A stretch of 64,000 nt of DNA from Cephalotrichum gorgonifer (taxonomy: Eukaryota > Ascomycota > Sordariomycetes > Microascales > Microascaceae): positions 573,943-637,942 of the forward strand of contig ONZQ02000017.1 of NCBI GenBank assembly GCA_900312665.1. The letters run 5' to 3'. The notes beneath the pieces are model-generated. The model did not search any database and had not been told where the DNA came from. It worked only from the letters and a program-made list of their open reading frames with translations. The position numbers and the translations under genes are program-made. How positions within the stretch are numbered: the stretch's first letter is position 1; each line of letters begins with the position of its first letter. Positions 53,793 through 64,000 of this stretch are shown one piece after another.

Positions 53793-55472
53793 ATGGCAAT
53801 CATGGCCTCCTACGTTAGGCGCGCCCTGGTTCTATGTCTCTCCATAGTTCAGGTCGTGTCTGCCCAGGACTATACTGAGCCCTATCGTCCCCAGTATCAC
53901 TTCACTCCTGCCAGCAACTGGATGAATGACCCGAATGGCCTGATCTATCACAACGAGATCTACCATTTCTTTTATCAGTACAACCCGGGTGGCTCGAAAT
54001 GGGGAGCTATGTCCTGGGGTCACGCAACCAGTACGGATTTGATTCACTGGGAGCACCAGCCCGTTGCGCTTCAAGCACGCGGCTTCCCAGGCAACATCAC
54101 GGAGATGTACTACTCCGGCAGCGCGGTTGCGGACGTCAACAACACGAGTGGCTTCGGAACCGATGGTCAGATCCCTATCATTGCCATTTACACGTCTCAT
54201 GTAAGTATTGGCTTCAGTGTCCCATTTCTATACGGAGAAAGCATGTCCTGACCGGCCTTCTTCAATTAGTACACAGTGGAGCAAACTTTGCCAAGCGGAA
54301 AGTCGGTGCAGCCGAGTCAGCAAGGCCAGTCAATCGCCTACAGCCTTGACGAAGGAATTACGTGGACTACATATGATGTTGGAAATCCTGTAATCCATGA
54401 ACCTCCGGCCGAATATGCGGACCAGATCCTGGAGTTCCGCGACCCCGCGGTCTTCTGGCACGCCCCTAGCAGCAAGTGGGTCGCAGTGGTCTCCTTGACA
54501 AAGCTCCACAAGCTGCTCATTTACACCTCCGACAATCTCAAAGAGTGGGAGCACGTTAGCGAATTTGGCCCAGTGAACGCTGTTGGAGGGATGTGGGAGT
54601 GCCCCAGCCTCTTCCCGCTTCCCCTAGATGGAGACGAGGAGGAGAAGTGGATTGCTCAGATTGGCCTCAACCCCGGAGGGCCGCCAGGGACGCCTGGCTC
54701 GGGAACGCAGTATGTCGTGGGCCAATTCGACGGAACGACCTTCACGGCGGACCCCGAGAGCGTGGAGCAGACGAACTGGGTTGACTATGGTCCCGATTTC
54801 TACGCGGCCATCACATTTGGTGGGATGCCTGTTACCGATCGGGTCAATCTCGCGTGGATGAATAACTGGAAATATGGGGAGATGATCCCGACCGAGCCCT
54901 GGCGGAGCGCTGCTAGCATCCCGCGGAGACTGTCGCTGAGTACGATCAACGATAGGGCGACCCTCGTGCAGGAGCCTATTCTACAGGAGGGGAAGTGCTG
55001 GAACAAGCGCCGGAACAAGCACTGGGACAGCGTGCCGGCTGGGACTACCGCGCTGAACTCTACCGGAAAGGCGCTAGATGCTACTCTGACATTTTCCAAG
55101 TCGGAGTCGACCGAGTTTGGCATCATTGTTCAGGCTACATCGGATTTGAGCGAGCAGACCCGTGTTGGGTATAACTTTACCACCGGGCAGCTATTCATCG
55201 ACCGAACAAAGTCGGGGGACGTCGGATTCGATGACTCATTTGCAGCCGTGTATTATGCACCACTGACTCCGAAGGATGGCGTTGTCACAATGCGCGTCCT
55301 TGTTGACTGGTCCTCGGTAGAGGTCTTTGGGGGGGCCGGAGAAGTCGCCTTGACTGCCCAGATTTTCCCGAGTGACGATGCCGTTTACACTCATCTCTTC
55401 TCGACAGACGGGAGTACGAGCGGCGTCAAGCTTAGCGTGTGTCCAGTAGAATCGGTGTGGGGAACGAAGTAA
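53793..55472 (+). CDS. inuE: Exo-inulinase (GH32), secreted
   Basis: Exons 53793-54200 and 54270-55472 give 536 aa. The 69-base intron (GTAAGT..TTAG) follows I-Y-T-S-H, and exon 2 begins Y-T-V-E-Q-T-L-P-S-G. A signal peptide ends near A-Q-D-Y. GH32 marks: W-M-N-D-P-N-G (nucleophile D46), F-R-D-P-A-V-F (D194) and W-E-C-P (acid/base E246). G-L-N-P-G-G-P-P-G-T-P-G-S-G-T-Q-Y and V-D-W-S-S-V-E-V-F-G-G-A-G-E are typical of Aspergillus exo-inulinases, as is a length of 530-540 aa. It releases fructose from the ends of inulin, levan and sucrose. It appears intact and is flanked by inverted ~280-bp repeats. ATG 53802 is an alternative start. Confidence 0.92.
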
Positions 55473-56035
55473 GACAGGTATAGTTTGCGACATGGGCATT
55501 GGGACGCTGTGGTCGGAGCCGCTTGAGACTTGGGCTACTCGGGGTTGGCATCATCCGCGCGAGCCGACTAGACACTGCTCAAGGGCTCGGGGTTTTTGGT
55601 AGGACGCTGGTAACATGTATCTAAGCTTTCATTTCTTCGGAGGTTTATTAATCAAATGGAGTATAAATTTCTAGGTGTACCAGCAACAGATTGCTATCAG
55701 TGGCAAAACACTGCTTCCTTCAAGTCGCCCGGGGATGCCACACAGTGTTCCGCGGCAGGAGGTCTTCATGCATAGTCAAGGCTCGAGAGGAGGAATAACA
55801 CATGGACAGAGTATTAACCAAGCTGTCGCTGATACAGTGGAGGATATCATCATGTGATACAGCTAGGCAAATAAAGGCTACATAAAAAAGCACCAACACA
55901 TTCAGAGGTCGAAGCTCACCGTCGAGCCTGGGACCAATGAGCGCCTCCTCCTTCACGCTGGCCCAACTTGCAGTCCCAGGCGGAACCTGCCCTCCCTTCC
56001 TACTATGCTAGGGACTGAATTCCGACTTGGGATGT
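55473..56035. other. Intergenic after the exo-inulinase gene
   Basis: About 560 bases. No supported feature. Confidence 0.4.
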
Positions 56036-56315
56036 CACCGACGTTGGCTTGATTTCGGGTCTCCAACCCCCGCTAGCAGAGCGGGGCGGAATGCTCCCCA
56101 CCCTCCGATCTTGCAGGCAGAGCTGTCAGGCGAAGGAAATAATCTTTGTTTGTCACTCTCCACAAACAGTGGGGTGAGCCAAGTGGGGTCGGGTCGCCTG
56201 ATCCTGGTAATAATTTCGCGGAGGTAGTTGCGGGGCCCGCGAACCCTGCGAATGTCGCTCTTGGCGGTGCAGAGTGGATAGTGAGGGAAGGGTAGTACTC
56301 GGTACACATCATGTG
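56036..56315 (-). repeat. ~280-bp dispersed repeat, copy B (inverted)
   Basis: Reverse complement of 52029-52308, with a handful of single-base differences (e.g. GGGTCAGGCAACC versus GGATCAGGCGACC). The 28-bp direct repeats around copy A are not seen here. Confidence 0.85.
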
Positions 56316-56469
56316 GAAAACACCACCAAATGCTCAGAACACATTTTTGAAAACGCGTAAAATTTGATATTCTTATAGTTTCCCAGTATCCAGGTAGGCG
56401 TTTACCGTGGGAAACGTGTCCAAAACGCTTGTATTCGTGGTAATGGTGCCTAGATGGCCGCAGGTCAAC

Positions 56470-58506
56470 AACGGCCTGGAATATATCAACGAGCATGCCA
56501 TATATCTCAAGGAAGCATGCAACCAACTGTAGGATGTGGGCAAAGGCCGGCAGAACCAGGTATCATGGAATATAATCCAGCCTTACCTGGCCTCAACTAT
56601 ATCGCTCGTCAATAAGGTCCTTCGTCAGCTGGTGATGATCGAGATCTTCCAGTATGTCCAAGATGCGGCCAAATGTATATAGAACATCCAGAAAGATATC
56701 ACTATCATCAAGAACTCCGTCGGACTGAGCACCGCCCCGCCAAACCCAGCTAATTTCAATGGGGGATGAGGTGTGGCCCCGTCCTGGGCCCAAGTGGTGG
56801 CCAGAGGCCCCCTCCTGCTGCCTCCTACATCTCAAGGTACGCCTGCAGCTAAGAACCAACCGATAGTTATAGTGTACAAAGACCGGGTGGTCACTGTCAA
56901 GCTCAAGGACCATGGTATCGCTCAACGATATCGTATATACCTAGTAACCTGGGTTAGATATCAAGTAGAGACCTCGATCTGTGACAATGCATCTACCAAA
57001 ATGGTCAAGGTAGTCGCTGCATATCAGTTCAAGAGTGGAGATATATAGATATTCACTAGTATAACAACCGAGGCTATATAGCTCAAAAAGAACCAGGGGT
57101 GGCTCAGAGGCCTTGGAGAATATGTGGAGATCGTCGTGCCGATGTATGGAGTAATCGTCCATGGCATCCCTATCAACTCTATCAACATCAAGGACCAGAA
57201 AGCAACGATTTAGCAGATACTTGCAGACAACTATACAGTGATCTCTAATGCAAAGATCCCACATGTAGGGTGGCTAATTAGGGAAGCTATCCTTAAACGT
57301 GCGTCCTCGATCGTTGTTGAATTCACAGAATCAGAGATGGTGAACGCCATTATTTATGCTGGCTTGGTATGGGATGGCCAAATATATCAATGCCAACTCT
57401 ATGACTGTGCCTGCAGGATGAAGCAATGCCTCTGGTGCTATAATTATGGCCACATTGGCACTCAATGTCATGCATCCCAAGTTTGCGGCTATTGTGCTGA
57501 GCAATATGAGTCAAAATACTGTGAGCAAAAGGGTGTAGAGGGATTTACCCTCAAGTGTCTGGTCTGCAAAGATGCTCATACTGCATGGAGCAATGCCTGC
57601 CTAGCAAGGAGGAAGGAGATGCAAAGAGTCGAACAAGCTAAGGAAGTTCGAAGTATATACTGGTATGTCCCCTTGAAGGACAAAGCTATATCCCCAGGAA
57701 TACAAATCATACGCATTATCGCCTGTGGAGAGGACCGCATGCTGGCAATCCTAATCCTGTCTCAGCTGGCCACCACTGAGGAACTGGAGATACCGATCAG
57801 GCATATGGACCTACTGATCATCTCCCTGACTAATGCAACCTGCTGGCAGGAGCAAGCATTAGAGGAAACTTAGGCCCCTATCGAAGTAACGATGGCATAA
57901 ATACTGACTGCCTGCTCAGTGGTGGAAACATGGGGGACCCTAGCAACCCAATCGGAGACAGCTCAGGAACCAGATATAATGATCGATCTGCGACTTGCGA
58001 TGACTGAGGAACCTCCACCCCTTATGCTCATAGCCGAAGATGTCCTGCCTCAGCTGTGCCCCTACCCTGAGGAAGGGCTAGATGGAGTGGCTATGGGCGA
58101 GGCAGACTCCTGGCTAGAAAGTCTAGCGAATGAAAATGCGAACGAATGGCTACGTGGCCCCGATGGAGATGAACCATCCCTACCTACCTCCATGGCAACG
58201 GACACCTGTACTCCCGCTGGAGGGCTCTATAAAGGCTGTAGATGCCCTCCCTACCAGGAGACCTATAACGACTGGCCAATGTGAGATGCAGAGTTGATGA
58301 TTGCAAAGTGTATGAGAGTTTGTGTATACTGTGGCAAAGACTTCGAGAACGTGGTGGCACTGTGGGGATATATGAGGAGAGTATATGCCAAGAACAACAT
58401 CACGATATTGACAGAGAACTGGGGATGGTGGAGTACAGCCCATCCTGGGTGGACTTGTAACCGCTATCCCATACCAGACAGTACCAATGTAGCCCTATCC
58501 CCATGA
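56470..58506 (+). pseudogene. LINE ORF1 (gag-like, zinc knuckles), interrupted
   Basis: In one continuing frame with stops: a helical N-terminal part, Y-K-D-R-V-V-T-V-K-L, then from 57238 an open stretch with zinc knuckle 1 C-L-W-C-Y-N-Y-G-H-I-G-T-Q-C (intact CX2CX4HX4C). Knuckle 2, C-G-Y-C-A-E-Q-Y-E-S-K-Y-C, has Tyr (57505-57507) where His is expected. Knuckle 3 is C-L-V-C-K-D-A-H-T-A-W-S-N-A-C. An acidic stretch follows, then a C2H2-like motif at 58321-58386, C-V-Y-C, 12 residues, Tyr, 4 residues, Tyr, where both His have become Tyr. ORF1 proteins bind the element RNA; this copy is non-functional. Confidence 0.8.
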
Positions 58507-61500
58507 TAGGAAACCGGGGGCTATGCATCTTACAGTATAACGTCTGGAAGTCAAGGGATGTCGTCCTTGCTGACTTGTTCCAAAGATCTGGAGTCCTGGA
58601 ATATGATATCTTCGTGATATAAGAACCTTGGTGTAACTTATTTATAGCTATATCCTATCACTCCCTTAAAATACACGTCCAACTAATCTACCTTGATAAT
58701 GCTGCTATGAGGGTCTGCTTCTATATCAACAAGTGAATCGACCCTGGTACCTGGAGTGTCTCATACCCCTCTGAAGACATTATCTCGCTAAAGATCTACA
58801 ATCCCTGCTCTAGTGAGAGTATCCAGATCTTTAATGTCTATAATGAAATAGGGACCAGTATCCTCCTTAAACTAGCTGAAGCAGTTACCGGGCTAGGCCA
58901 GGACAATGAAGTCATCATCCTCGGTGACTTTAACCTATACCACCCTATGTGGTCAGCACCACATCGACGGGTTGGAATCAGGTCAAATATTCAGCCCCTG
59001 CTAGAAATTGTCGAAGATTTTCAACTGCAACTTCTTACAGTCCCTGGAACTCCGATCTACTGATGGATAGATGGAGAAACCACAATCGACCTAACCTTCG
59101 CCTCAGAGGCTACTGTGGCGTGTGTTATCTACTGCAAGACCGACAGAAGCCTAGACTGCGACTCTGACCACCTACCTATTGCCCTAGCTGTTGAATGGAA
59201 CTGGCAATCGTCCATACTAACGAAGAAACGTATGTGGGCCAAGACCGACATATAGGTGCTCTGTCAAGTAGTCAAGGAACGCCTCTCCCAACTAGACAAC
59301 ACCTCAGAGCTCAGAGGCGGAGAGAACATCGACAGACTCACCTCCTCCCTTATCAACGCGCTCACATCGGGAATTGAGGAGTCGACCCCATGGTCTAACC
59401 CATCCCTATGTTCAATTGCAGGATTCAACCAGGAATGCAAGGACCTCTGTACTGAAGCCTAGCAACTCCGATGAAGATGGCAATGGACTAGGCAAGATGA
59501 GGACTATGAGGCCTACTGCTAGGCATGCAACAGAAAGGGCCGCCATATCCAAAAGTTGCTCTGCAACATCTACTGCCAGAGGGTGGAGGAGGCATCCGCA
59601 TCACCATCTGGCCTCTGGAAACTAGTCAAATGGGCTAAGAACAGGCATAATCTCTCACCTGCCTCCACACCGCTGCTGTTAGGCCTGGATGGAGAGCTTG
59701 TCTACGAGCCAGAAGGAAAGGCGGAGGTCCTCTGACAATCCTTCTTCCTACCTCTGCCTGAAGCCGATCTCTCAGACATGGTTGGCTACGAGTACCCACT
59801 ATCAATCGAATGCCCCGATATAACTATAGCAGAGATTGAGAGGGCAGTATGCCGAGCCTCCCCTAATAAGGCCCCAGGAGTCGATGGTATCACCAATAGC
59901 ATCCTACATGAAACACTCGACATTCTCCTCCCTAGTCTCTGGAGACTCTTCAATGCATGCCTCCGAGAGGGATACTGCCCTATGCATTTCAGAGAGTCGA
60001 TCACGGTAGTCCTCTGCAAGGAGGGGAAAGACGACTATACGCAATCTAAGGCGTACAGGCCAATCGCCCTCCTAAATACGCTCGGGAAGGCGCTGGAATC
60101 CATAATCGCAAGCCGACTAGCGTACCTCGTGGATGCGAACCAACTCCTCCCTAGTTGCCACACCGGAGGCCGGAAACTAGCATCTACGGAACATGCCATA
60201 TACTTCCTCCTCTAACGAATCTACCAGGCATGGGCCGAAGGCAAGGTGGCATCGCTGCTACTGCTCGATGTATCAGGCGCCTATGACAACGTCTCTCGTG
60301 AACTGCTCCTGCACAACCTCCGCAAACGGCGAGTCAGTCAAAATATAGTGCGATGGACAGAGTCCTTCCTGAGCGGCCGATCTACAACTCTCAAGCTACA
60401 GGAATACACGGCACCGTCGACACCTATCGAAACAGGCATCCCACAAGGATCTCCTGCTTCCCCGGTCCTCTACCTCTTCTACAACGCGGACCTAATCGAG
60501 GCATGCAAAACACAGGAGACGGAGGGGGTTGGTTATATCGACGACGCATCGATCCTTGCGGTAGGCCCAACCGCGCAGCATAATTGCAAGACTCTTAAAG
60601 GCCGTCACCAGAAGGCCGTAGAGTGGGCGGCAAAGTACGGGTCCCAGTTTGCGCCAGCAAAGTACGAGCTTGTCCACTTCTCCCGAGATCTCAAGGCGAA
60701 CTGCACGCACGCGCTTCGTCTCCCACACGCCACGATCAAGGCTTCCGCATCCTGCCGATACCTAGGAATCCATATGGATACCAAGCTACGGTGGGAGCAC
60801 CATCGCGAGAAGGTAGAGGAAAAAGCCACGAAGCGACTTTCGGCCCTGTCAGCCCTAGCATCCTCAACATGGGGAACAGGGGCGATTAGCCTCCGGCAGG
60901 TGTATAGAGCAATGATCGTGCCTCAGATGCTCTATGGCTGCTCGGCATGGTATATGCCGGGCAGCAGTCTTAACAGAAGAGGCAGCTCTATGATAATGTC
61001 TATCAGGAGAATCCAGCGGAGAGCTGCCCAAATCATAACAGGAGCATTCCGGACAACCGCTGGGGATGCGGTGGACGTGGAGGCATACTTACTCCCGGTG
61101 CAGCAGCAACTTGAACAGACCGCCCTGGAATCAGCAATGCACATTAGGACCTCCCCGCTATACGACGACATAGCTTCAATCGAGAACAGGGCAACCCGAA
61201 GTCTTGATGCGCAAAGCCCTCTGGACCGACTCTCGAATACCCTAGCGCGCAAGTATGGCGTACAGCTCAACCGGTTGGAAAAACGCCAACCGCACGCCGT
61301 ACCTCCGTGGTGGACACCCCCTCCTATATATATCAACAAATCCGCCGAGGGCGCAATCAAGGAGCACGACGCTACGGACCCGGGAACAATCTGCATATAC
61401 ACCGACAGGAGCAGCATCAACGGCCACATCAGCTCCGCTGCAGTGGCGCCTACGCTTCGGGTCGACGGCATGGGCACAAAGCGCACTCAATATATGGGCA

Positions 61501-62186
61501 CATCCAGCACATCTACCGTATACTCAGCCGAACTCAGGGGGCTAGAGTTGGCAATGCAAATAGCGCTCGACCTGCACACAACCACCCTCACCCCCGGCAA
61601 GTGCACCATCTTCACTGACAACCAGGCCACTATCCAAGCGATCTAGGATCCCAAGCACCCATCAGGCCAATATATCCTAATCGAGGCCCTGCGAGCACTC
61701 GACGAACTCCGGAACCATAGATGGGAAGTGCAGTTCCGTTGGATCCCAGCACATGTCGGAATGCCAGGCAATGAGGCAGCCGACCAAGCAGCCAAGATAG
61801 CGGCTGGATATAACCCGGAAACCCAGACTGTCCTGGAACTACTGCCAGAGCCAGAATCGCTCCAGGAACTTATGGCAACAGCTAAAACAACTATCCGACG
61901 GACGGTGCGAAGCGAATGGGAGGCATCCTGGGAGAAATCCAGACATGGCAGGGAGCTCTTCAAACTCGGGGTCCGGCCAGGAAAGGATAGACTCACTACA
62001 CACATAGGTACACACAGAGCGATAAGCTCAGCCATCACACAGATGCGTACGGGCAAGATCAGCCTGCGCGCATACCTCCACCACATCAACAAGGCCGACA
62101 CTGAGGACTGCCAATGCGGGTACGGACCGCAAACGGTACGACACATCCTGCTCGAATGCAGAGACTGGACCGAGGAAAGGAGCTGA
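58507..62186 (+). pseudogene. LINE ORF2 (endonuclease, reverse transcriptase, RNase H), interrupted
   Basis: The endonuclease starts L-Q-Y-N-V-W-K-S; V-I-stop-E-P-W (TAA 58620-58622) replaces the catalytic-region Q-E-P-W. Later come I-L-G-D-F-N-L-Y-H-P and D-L-T-F-A. The RT (about 59760-60900) has N-K-A-P-G-V-D-G-I, Y-R-P-I-A-L-L-N, L-L-D-V-S-G-A-Y-D-N-V, G-I-P-Q-G-S-P-A-S-P and the active site Y-I-D-D (60534-60545). RNase H (about 61385-61800) has I-Y-T-D, A-E-L-R-G, F-T-D-N-Q and W-I-P-A-H-V-G-M-P-G-N-E-A-A-D. A C-terminal C-x-C...H-x-L-L-E-C motif ends it. Stops lie at about 58735, 59060, 59252, 59458, 59470, 59518, 59735, 60213 and 61644. A long open segment (60246-61646) is still nearly perfect. 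Confidence 0.88.
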
Positions 62187-62603
62187 ATATGAGCAGGCAG
62201 GCATCTATGCATCGACATCAAATGCATTCTCTGTAGCTCGTCAATGGCAGTACAAGCAGCAAGGATGATCCTCAGGACAGGGCTTCTGGAGCAATTCCGG
62301 AATGTCCTATCCACAGTATTCAAATACTCATAGGCATTGAGTGATTATAGCTAAACAGAAGAAGAGGAGGGCCAGGAAAGGCCTGACAGGTACATAGAGA
62401 TAGAACTACCAGGAAAACTATTAGTGGAGAGTAACCAGGATCAGATGGAAGGAGAATGAGGACAGCTCTAAAGAATTAACTGTTGAGGAACGGGTGGATT
62501 TTTACGGGAAAAATTTACTCTCTGGAAACTGGGAACGGGAACCTGTATTTATAGTTGAACGCTGCATAGCTGCTAGTAAGGCGGCTGGGACAGTCTATGA
62601 ATT

Positions 62604-62604
<1 letters not shown>

Positions 62605-62654
<50 letters not shown>

Positions 62655-62655
62655 A
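62605..62655. repeat. (CTA)17 microsatellite
   Basis: Seventeen uninterrupted CTA units, 51 bases, about 270 bases past the LINE coding end. Length polymorphism is likely. Confidence 0.95.
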
Positions 62656-63026
62656 GGATCGAGATTCCTTCCTACCAGTAGGGTAGGTCCGACTACCCAC
62701 TAGCCCCCCCTCCGTCCCTCGCCCTGATCACCAGCCCGTCAATCGGCAACATGTCGACGACAATGAGGAGCATCCCAAGTATATCATGGAGAATATCCCG
62801 AGTCCGAGAAGAGACGGAACCATGAAGCCATTCCCATTGCCACCAGACATGTACTGCATCCACCCGCTCTTTGAGTTGAGGGCCCCCAAGCTCCTTTAGG
62901 GCAGCTGTAATTTTGTCCAACACCAGACCAGGTAGTCAAAGCTGATTTTTCCATCAGTTGGATCTTTGGCGTAGCTTGTGATGTCCTTCAAGTCTCTTCC
63001 AGAAATACCCGGGTTTATCCATGACC
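62656..63026. other. Unique stretch beside repeat copy 2, traces of coding
   Basis: A minus-strand frame (62923-62693) reads L-D-K-I-T-A-A-L-K-E-L-G-G-P-Q-L-K-E-R-V-D, then H-V-W-W-Q-W-E-W-L-H-G. It lies directly downstream, on the same strand, of the repeat's own short exon, so it could be the original continuation of a gene whose start lies in the repeat. No family recognised. Confidence 0.35.
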
Positions 63027-63910
63027 TTGTTTCTTTATTGTATAGCTCGATGATATATCTCCTACCTAAGAAGCGGAAAGGAATAAAAAGTTAATTCAGC
63101 AGGCCCGAGAATAAGGCAGGTAGCTAATATAGGATACGATAATTGTATATCTTGTTATCTACAAGGACACGGCGATGTTTAGTCGGCAGCTGGTCAGAGT
63201 TATCAGCATAGCAGCACTTCATCTCGATCGTGCAAGTTGGGGTTAGATGTAAACGGAGGTGGTATTTTAAAGAGGGATAACAGACAGGAGGGTACTCCAA
63301 GATAGTGATTTCTAATACAAAACTTAGTCGGAGAGAAGGCTTCTGGATACTAGATCTTGATTTCTGAAAGGGTAAGATTAAAAAAATAGAGGGAAGTAAC
63401 TGAGTATTGAGTTCTGGTAGCTAAGGGGAGAAGAGAAAGATAAAATTCTAAGAGGGGGGAGGACTTTAAATATCTACTACCCTGTAAAAGATAAGGAGAG
63501 GGCTTAGTCTATCTAATCCCAAATCAGAGTATTAGAGGCTACCTTTCCAGATCTAGAAGAGGGAGGGGAGAGAGGGAAGAGGAAGAAAGAGGGAGAGAGT
63601 CCCTCTCAGGGGAGAGGAGGAGGGGAGGAGAAGAAGAGGAGGGGTAAAGAGGGAAGAGAGGGGAAGATCCTGATCTCAAATTGGAGGCTACCTTTAGAGA
63701 TCCAGGGAGAGAGGGAGGGAGGGGAGGAGGGAAGGAGGGCGCCCCCCCTTCTTTTCTCTATAGGAGGATAGGAAATGGAAATGGAATAGGGGGGAGAGCC
63801 CCGCCCTCCCCTCTATCTAGGATAAGGAGGAGAAGAAGGAAGAGGAAGGAGGGAGAGGAAGAAGGAAGAGGAAGGAGGGAGAGGAGGAGGAGGGAGGAGG
63901 GAGGGAGAGG
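63027..63910 (-). repeat. Dispersed repeat, copy 2 (inverted relative to copy at 32.3 kb)
   Basis: Reverse complement of 32365-33217, including the exon starting ATG (about 63227 on the minus strand) and the long purine tract (pyrimidine-rich in copy 1). Many differences are transitions. The two copies form a ~900-bp inverted repeat with 30 kb between. Confidence 0.85.
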
Positions 63911-64000
63911 AGGAGGAGGGAGGAGGGACGTGTAGGGACGCGGCCACGGCGGCGTTGGCTTCCACGTTGGCTTCCGCGCCGGGGACGGCCGCAGCGTTGG
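63911..64000. other. Window end, GC-rich
   Basis: The last bases (GGCGTTGGCTTCCACGTTGG repeated phrases) change abruptly from the purine tract and may begin another feature beyond the window. Confidence 0.3.

Larger units (their letters stand above)
56465..62335 (+). mobile_element. Tad1-type LINE retrotransposon, RIP-damaged
   Basis: A near full-length non-LTR element with a gag-like ORF1, then ORF2 with endonuclease, reverse transcriptase and RNase H in that order. The RNase H domain after RT places it in a Tad1-like clade. There is no poly-A tail; about 270 bases after the element lies (CTA)17. The stops that could be checked in both ORFs are TAG, TAA or TGA where Gln or Arg is expected, i.e. 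CAG/CAA/CGA with C changed to T. The exact 5' end is unclear: 56316-56465 may be part of the element or older flank. Confidence 0.88.

Noticed and set aside
60932..61486. Minus-strand frame of 184 codons in the LINE
   Set aside because: Antisense shadow of the RT/RNase H frame.
63681..63935. Arg/Gly/Glu-rich frame at the window end
   Set aside because: Arises from the purine tract of repeat copy 2.

Overview
The window is nuclear DNA of a filamentous ascomycete, most likely from Eurotiales (an Aspergillus- or Penicillium-like fungus). Genes on both strands are split by short introns of 50-125 bases with GT..AG ends and CTAAC/CTAAT branch points. The families present are typical of these fungi: a Reg1-type PP1 regulator, TOK1 potassium channel, ArAE/DUF2421 membrane protein, SREBP-type bHLH factor, velvet protein, GH32 enzymes, NLR pieces and a Tad1-type LINE. 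No bacterial operon structure is seen. Function calls come from motif recognition by eye; no database search was possible.

Left part (0.6-19 kb): a REG1-like gene, a truncated NLR-type hydrolase gene, a DUF6601 membrane protein, an orphan reading frame, then a chimera in which an internal piece of LINE RNase H runs in frame into the second half of a TOK1 channel. An intact 1179-aa ArAE/DUF2421 gene follows. After it come fragments: a FunK1 kinase piece, a DUF3435 relic, and a dead second copy of the REG1-like gene ending in a minisatellite. A bHLH transcription factor gene lies beyond.

Middle (19-48 kb): gene-poor and repeat-rich. It holds a decayed phosphorylase-NACHT (NLR) gene, a short velvet gene, a single-pass membrane protein, a WD40 tail of an NLR fused to a dispersed repeat, a further NACHT fragment, two secreted proteins (one with a CDP-diacylglycerol pyrophosphatase-like motif), several minisatellites and hairpins, and a glutathione S-transferase broken by a stop and a frameshift.

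Right part (49-64 kb): two divergent secreted GH32 genes, a levanase/fructanase-like enzyme and an exo-inulinase, which together suggest fructan use. The exo-inulinase is flanked by an inverted pair of ~280-bp repeats. It is followed by a ~6-kb Tad1-type LINE whose in-frame stops and lost zinc-ligand histidines are explained by C-to-T changes, as expected from RIP. The window ends in a ~900-bp inverted copy of the repeat seen at 32.3-33.2 kb.

Overall this looks like a dynamic accessory or subtelomere-like region where intact metabolic genes sit among NLR, kinase and recombinase relics and RIP-damaged repeats.
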